DNA of 64,000 nucleotides, taken from Brachybacterium sp. EE-P12 (lineage in GTDB: Bacteria; Actinomycetota; Actinomycetes; Actinomycetales; Dermabacteraceae). Below, in pieces: positions 47,426 to 54,818 of this stretch. The notes under the pieces were generated by a model. The model was not told the origin of the DNA. It was given only the letters and a program-made list of their open reading frames with translations, and did not search any database. The position numbers and the translations under genes were made by a program. Position 1 is the stretch's first letter, and every line of letters starts with the position of its first letter. The DNA lies in NCBI RefSeq assembly GCF_003711805.1, contig NZ_QXCP01000004.1, positions 620,001-684,000 of the forward strand. Reading direction: 5' to 3'.

Positions 47426-48280
47426 ATGAGCGCTCACCTCGCCTTCACCAAGGGGCACGGCACCGAGAACGACTTCGTCCTCCTCGACGACCCCGACGGC
47501 CTGCTCACGCTCGACGCCGCGACGGTCGCCGCCCTCGCGGACCGGCGCGCGGGGATCGGCGGCGACGGCGTGATCCGCGCCGTCCGCTCCCGCGCCGCGG
47601 GGATCGAGGTCCCCGAGGACTCGCCCGAATGGTTCATGGACTACCGCAACGCCGACGGGTCGATCGCAGAGATGTGCGGCAACGGCGTGCGGGTCCTCGC
47701 CGCGCACCTCCAGCGCGCAGGCCACGTGGACGCCGACCGCTTCGCGATCCTCACCCGGGCCGGGGTGCGCACCGTCGAGATCCTCGGGCGGCCCGACGAC
47801 CCGGGGGCGCCGTGGAGCGTGCGCGTGGGCATGGGCGCCTCCCGCACCGCCCCCGCTGTGCGCGTCGTCGAGATCGCCGGGCACCGCCTCGAGGCGACCG
47901 ACGTGGACATGGGCAATCCTCACGCCGTCGCCTTCCTGCCCGAGGACGTCGTGCTCGAGGAGCTCGACCTCACCCGTCGGCCGGGCCTGGATCCCGAACC
48001 CGCGGACGGGGCGAACATCGAGCTGGTCAGCCCGCGCGGGCCGCGCCATGTCGCAATGCGAGTGCACGAGCGCGGGGTGGGGGAGACCCGCTCCTGCGGC
48101 ACCGGCGTCGCCGCCGTCGCGGTCGCCGCGGCCCTGCGCGCCGGCGACGACTCCCGGGAACCGTGGACCGTGGACGTCCCCGGCGGCCGGCTCGAGGTGG
48201 GCTGGACGGAGGACGGCGAGGTGACCCTCAGCGGACCCGCGCAGCTCGTCGCCGACGGGACGACCCTGGCCCACGGCTGA
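47426..48280 (+). CDS. dapF: Diaminopimelate epimerase
   Basis: The product has 284 residues. It converts L,L-DAP to meso-DAP. Motifs: FTKGHGTENDFVLLDD, YRNADGSIAEMCGNGVRVLAAHL with catalytic Cys84, VDMGNPHAVAF, and RSCGTGVAAVAVAAALR with catalytic Cys224. Length and symmetry are normal. The actinobacterial order miaB-miaA-dapF-hflX is kept, with a methyltransferase inserted before hflX. Confidence 0.95.
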   Translation: MSAHLAFTKGHGTENDFVLLDDPDGLLTLDAATVAALADRRAGIGGDGVIRAVRSRAAGIEVPEDSPEWFMDYRNADGSIAEMCGNGVRVLAAHLQRAGHVDADRFAILTRAGVRTVEILGRPDDPGAPWSVRVGMGASRTAPAVRVVEIAGHRLEATDVDMGNPHAVAFLPEDVVLEELDLTRRPGLDPEPADGANIELVSPRGPRHVAMRVHERGVGETRSCGTGVAAVAVAAALRAGDDSREPWTVDVPGGRLEVGWTEDGEVTLSGPAQLVADGTTLAHG

Positions 48281-48339
48281 ACGGCCGCGTGGCCGAGCGG
48301 GGCCCGCTCGGCCGGCCCGCGCCCCGCTCCGAGGCGAGG

Positions 48340-48954
48340 TCAGTCGACGGCGCCGACCTCCAGGATCCGGAACCCCTTGGCGCTCGCGACCTTCGCGACC
48401 CGACGCCCGGGCAGCTGCTCGCCGAGCCAGCGCGCGAGCGGGTCCGCGCCGAGGTTCTTCCCCACCACGAGTGCGGCGGTGCCCGTCGGCCGCAGGCGAC
48501 CGGTCCATTCCAGCAGCAGCTCGTGCAGGGCCGGCTTCCCGATCCGGATCGGCGGGTTCGACCACAGGGCGTCCACGGCGAGATCCTCGGGGACCTCCTC
48601 GGGCGAGAGCACCTGCACGTTGTCCACCCCGGCGCGGTGTGCGTTCTCGGCGGTCAGCTCGCGGGCGCGCTCGCTCACATCGACGGCCACCACCTGCATC
48701 CGGGGGTGCAGCAGAGCCGCCGTCAGCGCGATCGGGCCCCAGCCGCAGCCGAGATCCACGAGGGTCCCGCCCGACGGCGGCTCGGCCACCTCGTCCAGAC
48801 GGTCCAGCAGCACGGCCGTGGCCTTGTCCAGGCCGTGGCCGCTGAAGACCGCGGAGGAGGAGACGAGGTCCAGATCGTGCCCTGCCAGGCGCACGCGCAG
48901 CGGGAAGCGACGGTCCTCGACGGAGGGGGAGGCGGTGAAGTAGTGCTCGTCCAC
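48340..48954 (-). CDS. RsmC-like class I methyltransferase
   Basis: The product has 204 residues. YFTASPSVEDRRFPLRVRLAGHDLDLVSSSAVFSGHGLDKATAVLL matches the start of small RsmC/RlmG-type proteins, then SAM motif LVDLGCGWGPIALTAALL (65-82) and SNPPIRIGKPALHELLLEW with the NPP(F/Y/I) motif for exocyclic amino methylation. Probably a 16S or 23S rRNA guanine N2-methyltransferase (inference). GTG 48954 chosen because the protein then begins at the usual VDEHYF. Convergent with dapF. Confidence 0.78.
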   Translation of the reverse strand: MDEHYFTASPSVEDRRFPLRVRLAGHDLDLVSSSAVFSGHGLDKATAVLLDRLDEVAEPPSGGTLVDLGCGWGPIALTAALLHPRMQVVAVDVSERARELTAENAHRAGVDNVQVLSPEEVPEDLAVDALWSNPPIRIGKPALHELLLEWTGRLRPTGTAALVVGKNLGADPLARWLGEQLPGRRVAKVASAKGFRILEVGAVD

Positions 48955-49100
48955 CCCCGCAGGATACGGACGCGGGGCCGGCACGGCACGCGGGCCTCCC
49001 GGCACCCGCCGCTCCGCCCAGCGCAAAATCGCTCGACCCGCGCCCGGGGACGTGGGATTCTGGAACCCTTCCGACCCCCGAACCGAGGAGTGCCCACATC

Positions 49101-50663
49101 GTGCCCATCGCCTTCCATCCCGAACCCGATTCCGACCTCGACGTCGACGGGACCAGCACGGGTGGGGCCGGGGACGCCGAGCACTCGCCCGCGGAGCAGG
49201 ACCGGTCGAGCGTCGGCCCCCGCCGCCGGGACCCGCTGACCGAGCGGATCCTCTCCCGAGCTGACGCCTCCGCCTCCGCGACGAGCTTCACCGCCGACAC
49301 GGACGGGGAGCAGCTCGACCTCGCCGACCGTCATGCGCTGCGCCGCGTGGCCGGGCTCTCCACCGAGCTCGAGGATGTCTCCGAGGTCGAGTACCGCCGG
49401 CTGCGCCTGGAGCGGGTGGTGCTGGCGGGCCTGTACACCTCCGGCAACGCGGACGAGGCGGAGACGAGCCTGCGCGAGCTCGCGGCGCTCGCCGAGACCG
49501 CCGGCTCCGAGGTGCTCGACGGCATCCTCCAGCGCCGTGCCCATCCCGACCCGGCCACCTTCCTCGGCAAGGGCAAGGCCGCCGAGCTCGCGGAGATCGT
49601 TGCGGAGTCCGGGGCGGACACCGTGATCGCCGATGGCGAGCTGGCTCCCGGCCAGCGCCGTGCTCTCGAGGACATCGTGAAGGTGAAGGTCATCGACCGC
49701 ACCGCCCTGATCCTCGACATCTTCGCCCAGCACGCGAAGTCCCGGGAGGGCAAGGCCCAGGTCGAGCTCGCCCAGCTCGAGTACCTCCTGCCGCGCCTGC
49801 GCGGCTGGGGCGAGTCGATGTCCCGCCAGGCCGGCGGTCAGGTGGGCGGCGCAGGCGCCGGCATGGGTTCGCGCGGGCCCGGCGAGACGAAGATCGAGCT
49901 GGACCGCCGGCGCATCCGCGACCGGATGGCGAAGCTGCGTCGCGAGATCAAGGCCATGGCGCCGGGGCGCGAGGCGCAGCGCGCCGACCGCCGTCGGCAC
50001 CAGGTCCCCGCCGTCGCGATCGCCGGCTACACCAATGCCGGGAAGTCCTCGCTGCTGAACCGTCTGACGGGGGCCGGGGTCCTCGTCGAGAACGCCCTGT
50101 TCGCGACGCTCGACCCGACGGTCCGCCGTGCCAGCACGCCCGACGGCCGCGAGTTCACCTTCGCCGACACCGTCGGCTTCGTGCGCCATCTGCCGACCCA
50201 GCTGGTCGAGGCGTTCCGCTCGACGCTCGAGGAGGTGGGCGACTCCGACCTGCTGCTGCACGTCGTGGACGCCTCCCATCCCGACCCCGAGGGGCAGATC
50301 ACCGCGGTGCGCACCGTGCTGAGCGAGCTCGAGGGCTTCGACGTGCCCGAGATCATCGTGCTGAACAAGGCCGATCTCGCGGCGCCCGAGACGATCGCAC
50401 GCCTGCGCAGCCAGGTCGGGGACAGCGCCGTGGTCTCGGCCCGCACCGGGGAGGGCATCGAGGAGCTCCGCGAGCTGATCGCCGAGCGCCTCCCGCGCCC
50501 CGCGGTGGAGGTCGACGTGGTCGTGCCGTACTCCCGCGGCGACCTCGTCTCCCGCGTGCACACCACCGGCGAGATGCTCCACGAGGAGCATCTCCCGGAG
50601 GGCACGCGCGTGCACGCCCTCGTGGACGAGACCCTCGCCGCGGAGCTCGCCGGCACCGCCTGA
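49101..50663 (+). CDS. hflX: GTPase HflX
   Basis: The product has 520 residues. It is a ribosome-associated GTPase that splits stalled or hibernating ribosomes. A disordered ~75-residue N-terminus is followed by the HflX domain (RRAHPDPATFLGKGKAAEL, RTALILDIFAQHAKSREGKAQVELAQLEYLLPRL, GAGMGSRGPGETKIELDRRRI). The G domain has GYTNAGKSS at 309-317, DTVGFVRHLP, and NKAD. The gene ends inside the first copy of a 55-bp tandem repeat. GTG start with GAGGAG upstream. Confidence 0.93.
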   Translation: MPIAFHPEPDSDLDVDGTSTGGAGDAEHSPAEQDRSSVGPRRRDPLTERILSRADASASATSFTADTDGEQLDLADRHALRRVAGLSTELEDVSEVEYRRLRLERVVLAGLYTSGNADEAETSLRELAALAETAGSEVLDGILQRRAHPDPATFLGKGKAAELAEIVAESGADTVIADGELAPGQRRALEDIVKVKVIDRTALILDIFAQHAKSREGKAQVELAQLEYLLPRLRGWGESMSRQAGGQVGGAGAGMGSRGPGETKIELDRRRIRDRMAKLRREIKAMAPGREAQRADRRRHQVPAVAIAGYTNAGKSSLLNRLTGAGVLVENALFATLDPTVRRASTPDGREFTFADTVGFVRHLPTQLVEAFRSTLEEVGDSDLLLHVVDASHPDPEGQITAVRTVLSELEGFDVPEIIVLNKADLAAPETIARLRSQVGDSAVVSARTGEGIEELRELIAERLPRPAVEVDVVVPYSRGDLVSRVHTTGEMLHEEHLPEGTRVHALVDETLAAELAGTA

Positions 50664-50754
50664 TCGACGTGCTGCGAAGAATGAGCGGCAGGAGATCAGG
50701 CAGAGCGGCACCGCCTGATCGACGTGCTGCGAAGGATGAGCGGCAGGAGATCAG
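50651..50754 (+). repeat. 55-bp tandem duplication at the 3' end of hflX
   Basis: The unit beginning CGGCACCGCCTGATCGACG at 50651 recurs at 50706, with about 49 aligned bases and one substitution (GAAGAATG versus GAAGGATG). The first copy includes the last four residues and stop of hflX. Each copy holds CTGATC and GATCAG as inverted arms about 25 nt apart. Confidence 0.9.
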
Positions 50755-50805
50755 ACGCACGGACTGCCCCGGCCCCGCCTCGGGTGTCCGGGGCGGGTGC
50801 GCAGA

Positions 50806-50811
50806 TACCCT
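50806..50811 (+). promoter_or_regulatory. -10 element (TACCCT), leaderless dinG start
   Basis: TACCCT ends 6 nt before the ATG at 50818; the context TACCCTGAGCCG is almost identical to that of nrdR. Confidence 0.5.
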
Positions 50812-50817
50812 GAGCCG

Positions 50818-52839
50818 ATGACCTCCGCACCCGAGCACCCCGTCGCGCCGGCGGCGGCCGACGTCCCCCTGTCGGACCTCATGGAGGCGGCGGTCATGGC
50901 GGTCGGCGGCTCGCCGCGCCCCGGCCAGCAGGCCATGGCCGAGGCGGTGGACACCGCGATGTCCGGCGGGCGGCATCTCCTCGTCCAGGCGGGCACCGGC
51001 ACGGGCAAGTCCCTCGCCTACCTGGTGCCGGCGCTGCGCCATGCGCTGGTCAGCGGGAGGCCCGTCGTCGTCTCCACCGCGACGATCGCCCTGCAGACCC
51101 AGATCGTGCGCAAGGATCTCCCGCGCCTGGCGGAGGCCCTCGCCCCGCATCTGCCGCGCACACCCACCTTCGCCCTCCTCAAGGGGCGGGCGAACTACCT
51201 GTGCAAGCACAAGATCGCCGGCGGCTATCCGGTGGACATCGAACCCGGCGCACTCTTCGCCGAGGCCTCCGCGGATCCCGCCCGCACGGGTGGGGAGAAG
51301 CTCGGCGCACAGGTCAAGCGCCTGCGGGAATGGGCGGAGGAGACCGACACGGGGGACCGCGACTCCCTGGAGGACGCGGTCTCGGACCGTGCCTGGCGCC
51401 AGGTCTCGGTCACCGGCTCCCAGTGCATCGGCTCCTCCTGCCCGATGGTGCAGGACTGCTTCGCCGAGCGCAGCCGCGAGATCGCCCGCGAGGTCGACGT
51501 CGTCGTCACCAACCATGCGCTGCTGGCGATCGACGCCTTCGACAAGCACGGCATCATCCCCGAGCACGACGTGGTGGTGTTCGACGAGGCCCATGACCTC
51601 ACCGCCCGGGTCACCAGCGCCGTCACCGACGTGCTCAGCCCCGGCATGCTGCGGGGGACCGTGCGGGAGCTGCGGGGACTCGGCGTCGCCGCGACCGCGC
51701 TGGACGATGCGGGCGAGGAGCTGCGCGCAGCGCTCGAGCTCGCCCCCGACGGGCGGGTGCTCGGCGACCTCCCGGAGCGCCTGGCGGATGCCGTCGGCCA
51801 GCTGCGCGTCGAGGCGCGCACCGCCCACTCCGACGCGAAGGACGCCGGGGACGAGTCCTCCGCCGGGGCCCGCAAGACCGTGCGCGCGAACCTCCAGGAG
51901 ATCATCGACGTCTGCGAGCGGCTCTCGGACCCGGGGGAGGACGACGTCGTCTCCGTCTCCCGCGGCCAGGCCACCGGTCGGGCGACGCTGCAGGTCGCCC
52001 CGCTGAGCGTGGCGGGGGCGATGCGCGGGGCGATCCTCGAGGACCGCACCGCCGTGCTGACCTCGGCCACGCTCGCCCTCGGCGGGCGCTTCGAGCCCGC
52101 CGCCGGGGAGGTGGGGCTCGCCCGTGCGGGTCGCATCGGGGAGGACGAGATCCCGCGTCGCGAGGACTCCGGCGCCTGGGCCGGGATCGACGTGGGCAGC
52201 CCCTTCGACTACGGCCGCCAGGGGATCCTGTACACGGCCCGGCACCTGCCGCCCCCGGGGCGGGAGGGCCCGACCCCGGCGATGCTCGACCATCTCACCG
52301 AGCTGGTGGAGGCCTCGCGAGGCGGTGCGCTGTGCCTGTTCTCCTCGCGCCGCGGCGCGGAGCTCGCGGCCGAGCACGTCAGGGCCCGGCTCGACATGAC
52401 CATCGCGGTGCAGGGCGAGGACTCGATGGCGAACCTGGTGCGCACCTTCCGCGAGGAGGAGGATGCGAGCCTGTTCGGCACCCTCACCCTGTGGCAGGGC
52501 GTGGATGTCGCGGGCCGCTCCCTGCGCCTGGTCACGATCGACCGGATCCCCTTCCCGCGCCCGGACGACCCGCTGATGTCCGCGCGCCAGGAGCGGATCG
52601 CCGCGCACGGCGGCAACGGCTTCATGGCGGTCGCAGCCCAGCATGCCGCGCTGCTGCTCGCGCAGGGCGCGGGCCGGCTGATCCGGACGGAGTCCGACCG
52701 AGGGATGGTCGCGGTGCTGGATCCGCGCCTGGCGACTGCGCGCTACGGAGGCTTCCTGCGCGAGGCGATGCCGCCGCTGTGGCCCACTGCGGATCCCGAG
52801 GTCGCGCTCGGCGCACTGCGCAGGCTCGCGGCGAGCTGA
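50818..52839 (+). CDS. dinG: DinG/XPD-family Fe-S ATP-dependent DNA helicase
   Basis: The product has 673 residues. Motif I AGTGTGKS at 58-65, motif Ia STATIALQTQI, iron-sulfur region with YLCKHK and later CIGSSCPMVQDC (four Cys in total), then VTNHALLAIDAF, Walker B VVFDEAHDL, TSATLALGG, LFSSRRGAELAAEHV, WQGVDVAGRSLRLVTIDRIPFPRPDDPL and QGAGRLIRTESDRGMVAVLDPR. A 5'-3' superfamily 2 helicase for structured or RNA-hybrid DNA. Despite the name, no SOS box is seen in front of it. Confidence 0.9.
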   Translation: MTSAPEHPVAPAAADVPLSDLMEAAVMAVGGSPRPGQQAMAEAVDTAMSGGRHLLVQAGTGTGKSLAYLVPALRHALVSGRPVVVSTATIALQTQIVRKDLPRLAEALAPHLPRTPTFALLKGRANYLCKHKIAGGYPVDIEPGALFAEASADPARTGGEKLGAQVKRLREWAEETDTGDRDSLEDAVSDRAWRQVSVTGSQCIGSSCPMVQDCFAERSREIAREVDVVVTNHALLAIDAFDKHGIIPEHDVVVFDEAHDLTARVTSAVTDVLSPGMLRGTVRELRGLGVAATALDDAGEELRAALELAPDGRVLGDLPERLADAVGQLRVEARTAHSDAKDAGDESSAGARKTVRANLQEIIDVCERLSDPGEDDVVSVSRGQATGRATLQVAPLSVAGAMRGAILEDRTAVLTSATLALGGRFEPAAGEVGLARAGRIGEDEIPRREDSGAWAGIDVGSPFDYGRQGILYTARHLPPPGREGPTPAMLDHLTELVEASRGGALCLFSSRRGAELAAEHVRARLDMTIAVQGEDSMANLVRTFREEEDASLFGTLTLWQGVDVAGRSLRLVTIDRIPFPRPDDPLMSARQERIAAHGGNGFMAVAAQHAALLLAQGAGRLIRTESDRGMVAVLDPRLATARYGGFLREAMPPLWPTADPEVALGALRRLAAS

Positions 52840-52851
52840 GGCGCATCCGCC

Positions 52852-53550
52852 TCAGACGGAGCGCAGCACCGCGACGACCTTGCCGAGGATCTCGGCGTGG
52901 TCCCCGAGGATCGGGGCGAAGGCCGGGTTGTGCGGCATCAGCCAGACGTGGTCGTCACGCTGCACGAAGGTCTTCACCGTCGCCTCGCCGTCGATCATCG
53001 CGGCGACGATCTCGCCCTTCTCCGCGGTGCTCTGCGAGCGCACCACGACCCAGTCCCCGTCGCAGATCGCGGCGTCGATCATCGAATCGCCGACGACCTG
53101 CAGCAGGAAGAGGTCGCCGCCGCCGACGAGCCGCTCCGGGAGGGTGAAGACGTCCTCGACCTGCTCCTCGGCGGTGATCGGGAGCCCGGCCGCGATCCTG
53201 CCGACCAGGGGGACGCTCACCGAGCTCGAGGCGGTCTCCGCCGGGGCGGGAGGAGGCGCGGGCGTGCCGTCGGCCTCCGGCATCACGACCTCCATCGCGC
53301 GGGGGCGCTTGGGGTCGCGGCGCAGGAACCCCTTGCGCTCGAGCGTCTGCAGCTGATGGGCGACCGACGAGGACGAGGTCAGGCCCACCGCGTCGCCGAT
53401 CTCCCGCATCGACGGCGGATAGCCGCGGGCGGCGACGATGTCGCTGATCGTCTCCAGCACGAGGCGCTGGCGACGGGTCAGCCCGGAGGTGCGCTCATCG
53501 GCCGGCGCGTCGCCGCGCGACCGGATCGGCTTGGGGGTGCTCGGCGTCAT
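52852..53550 (-). CDS. lexA: LexA repressor
   Basis: The product has 232 residues. The N-terminal winged helix-turn-helix ([51 protein letters not shown]) binds SOS boxes. A Pro/Ala linker leads to the S24 peptidase domain: cleavage site Ala121-Gly122 in VGRIAAGLP, catalytic Ser156 in GDSMID and Lys193 in ATVKTF. ATG 53550 was preferred to the upstream frame. SOS boxes between lexA and the divergent LysM gene indicate autoregulation. Confidence 0.95.
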   Translation of the reverse strand: MTPSTPKPIRSRGDAPADERTSGLTRRQRLVLETISDIVAARGYPPSMREIGDAVGLTSSSSVAHQLQTLERKGFLRRDPKRPRAMEVVMPEADGTPAPPPAPAETASSSVSVPLVGRIAAGLPITAEEQVEDVFTLPERLVGGGDLFLLQVVGDSMIDAAICDGDWVVVRSQSTAEKGEIVAAMIDGEATVKTFVQRDDHVWLMPHNPAFAPILGDHAEILGKVVAVLRSV

Positions 53551-53633
53551 CGTGCGGCCTCCTGGCGTCGTCTGTCGGACCCGTCCGGTTCCGTTGTCCT
53601 CGTGTCCCAGCGTAGGGCGGCACGCGACGGATG

Positions 53634-53649
53634 CCAAACATGTGTTCGA
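53634..53649. promoter_or_regulatory. LexA SOS box 1 (lexA side of the divergent region)
   Basis: CCAAACATGTGTTCGA has one perfect half site (GTTCGA) and a half with two mismatches. It lies about 85 nt upstream of the lexA start and just upstream of the LysM gene's -35. Confidence 0.65.
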
Positions 53650-53657
53650 TGTTCGTC

Positions 53658-53687
53658 TTGCGTGTCGCGGGAGCGTCGGGATACAGT
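53658..53687 (+). promoter_or_regulatory. Promoter of the LysM SOS gene (TTGCGT-N18-TACAGT)
   Basis: A -35 like TTGCGT at 53658-53663 and a -10 TACAGT at 53682-53687 are spaced by 18 nt. SOS boxes flank it on both sides. Confidence 0.6.
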
Positions 53688-53702
53688 CGCACAGAGATTC
53701 GA

Positions 53703-53718
53703 TCGAACAGGAGTTCGG
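53703..53718 (+). promoter_or_regulatory. LexA SOS box 2 (just before the LysM gene)
   Basis: TCGAACAGGAGTTCGG matches TCGAAC-N4-GTTCGA with one mismatch and ends 2 nt before the ATG. The N4 is AGGA, so the operator also contains the ribosome-binding purines. Confidence 0.85.
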
Positions 53719-53720
53719 AG

Positions 53721-54116
53721 ATGCGTACCCATACCGCCACGGTCCTTCCCTTCCCGCGGCATGACGAGCAGACCCATGGGGTCGATGTTCGACCGCGTGT
53801 TCGACTCGAGCCGACCCGTCGCGGGCGGCTCCTGCTCACGGCCGTCGCCTTCCTCCTCGGGCTCGCCGTCGCCGCAGTCGCTCTGCTGGTGCTGGACCTG
53901 CCCGCCGCGCTCGCAGGCACCGAGGGCGAGCAGCCCGCCGTCATCACCGTCGAGGCGGGGGACACTCTCTGGGGCTATGCCGCCGAGCACGCTCCCGAGG
54001 GCGTGAGCGAGTCGGAGTTCGTCGACGAGGTCCGCAGCCTCAACCAGCTCACCACCGGGCGGATCAGCGCCGGTCAGGAGATCGAGCTGCCCGAGATGGG
54101 GAGTTCCGCCCGCTGA
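53721..54116 (+). CDS. LysM-domain membrane protein, probable SOS division inhibitor
   Basis: The product has 131 residues. A short cytoplasmic N-terminus is followed by one transmembrane helix ([22 protein letters not shown], about 37-58). An external LysM domain covers about 74-125 ([17 protein letters not shown] ... [18 protein letters not shown]). Divergent from lexA and flanked by SOS boxes, this is the place of YneA/ChiZ/DivS-type suppressors that delay division during DNA damage. It is cell-wall binding by domain; the inhibitory role is by analogy. ATG 53721 is 8 nt after AGGAG. Confidence 0.85.
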   Translation: MRTHTATVLPFPRHDEQTHGVDVRPRVRLEPTRRGRLLLTAVAFLLGLAVAAVALLVLDLPAALAGTEGEQPAVITVEAGDTLWGYAAEHAPEGVSESEFVDEVRSLNQLTTGRISAGQEIELPEMGSSAR

Positions 54117-54132
54117 ACAGGGATGCGGCCGG

Positions 54133-54138
54133 TACCCT
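54133..54138 (+). promoter_or_regulatory. -10 element (TACCCT), leaderless nrdR start
   Basis: TACCCT ends 6 nt before the ATG at 54145, in the same layout as dinG. Confidence 0.5.
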
Positions 54139-54144
54139 GAGCGG

Positions 54145-54633
54145 ATGCACTGCCCGTTCTGCCGCCATCCCGATTCGCGCGTCGTCGATTCGCGCACGTC
54201 CGACGACGGCGCGACGATCAGGCGCCGCCGTCAGTGCCCGAACTGCTCCCGCCGCTTCTCCACCTCGGAGACCGCCTCGCTCTCCGTGCTCAAGCGCTCC
54301 GGAGTGAGCGAGCCGTTCAGCAGGGCGAAGGTCATCTCCGGCGTGCGCAAGGCCTGCCAGGGGCGGCCGGTCAGCGACGACCAGCTGGCCCTGCTCGCCC
54401 AGCGGGTCGAGGAGAACATCCGCCTCAGCGGACAGGCCGAGATCGATGCGCATCAGGTGGGCCTGTCCATCCTCCAGCCCCTCCAGGAGCTCGACCTCGT
54501 CGCCTATCTCCGCTTCGCGAGCGTCTACCAGGGCTTCGATTCGCTGGACGACTTCGAGACGGCGATCGCCAGGCTCCGTGCCGAGGGTTCCGAGGTGCAG
54601 GGATCCGGTGCAGGCGGCGGTCCGGCCGCCTGA
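54145..54633 (+). CDS. nrdR: Transcriptional repressor NrdR
   Basis: The product has 162 residues. It represses ribonucleotide reductase genes when dATP is high. Zinc ribbon: Cys3, Cys6, Cys31, Cys34 (MHCPFC and RQCPNC), followed by RRFSTSE. The ATP-cone domain has [45 protein letters not shown] and [20 protein letters not shown]. The LexA-LysM-NrdR order is conserved in actinobacteria. Short C-terminal Gly/Pro tail. Confidence 0.95.
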   Translation: MHCPFCRHPDSRVVDSRTSDDGATIRRRRQCPNCSRRFSTSETASLSVLKRSGVSEPFSRAKVISGVRKACQGRPVSDDQLALLAQRVEENIRLSGQAEIDAHQVGLSILQPLQELDLVAYLRFASVYQGFDSLDDFETAIARLRAEGSEVQGSGAGGGPAA

Positions 54634-54712
54634 CCCGCCCGGCCGGACCTCGCGCTCCGGGGCGATCCGGAGCATTTCGCGGACATGGTGCTGGAGCGGT
54701 CCCGAGTGTGCT

Positions 54713-54786
54713 TAAGATGTTCCTCGTGCGCCGACGAGGCGCACACCAGATCGGCGGTCGTGGAGGGGAAGCCACGGCCGCCGATC
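54713..54786 (+). ncRNA. Putative structured small RNA (or leader) between nrdR and the HelD-like gene
   Basis: TAAGAT (54713-54718) in TTAAGATGTT resembles a SigA -10 and stands out in the GC-rich context. A transcript starting 7 nt later, at 54726, would begin exactly at hairpin 1: GTGCGCC/GGCGCAC, 7 bp, 54726-54744. Hairpin 2 follows at 54749-54786, a 15-bp stem with one G-U pair and the loop AGGGGAAG. No convincing ORF fits. Hairpin 2 could equally be the bidirectional terminator of nrdR and the convergent helicase gene. No -35 is recognisable. Transcription is not proven. Confidence 0.4.
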
Positions 54787-54818
54787 GCCGTCCGGGGAGA
54801 GGGCCGCCAGGGGAGCTC

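Noticed and set aside
54726-54786. Actinobacterial 6C RNA motif
   Set aside because: There are two hairpins, but neither strand has loops with six or more cytosines.
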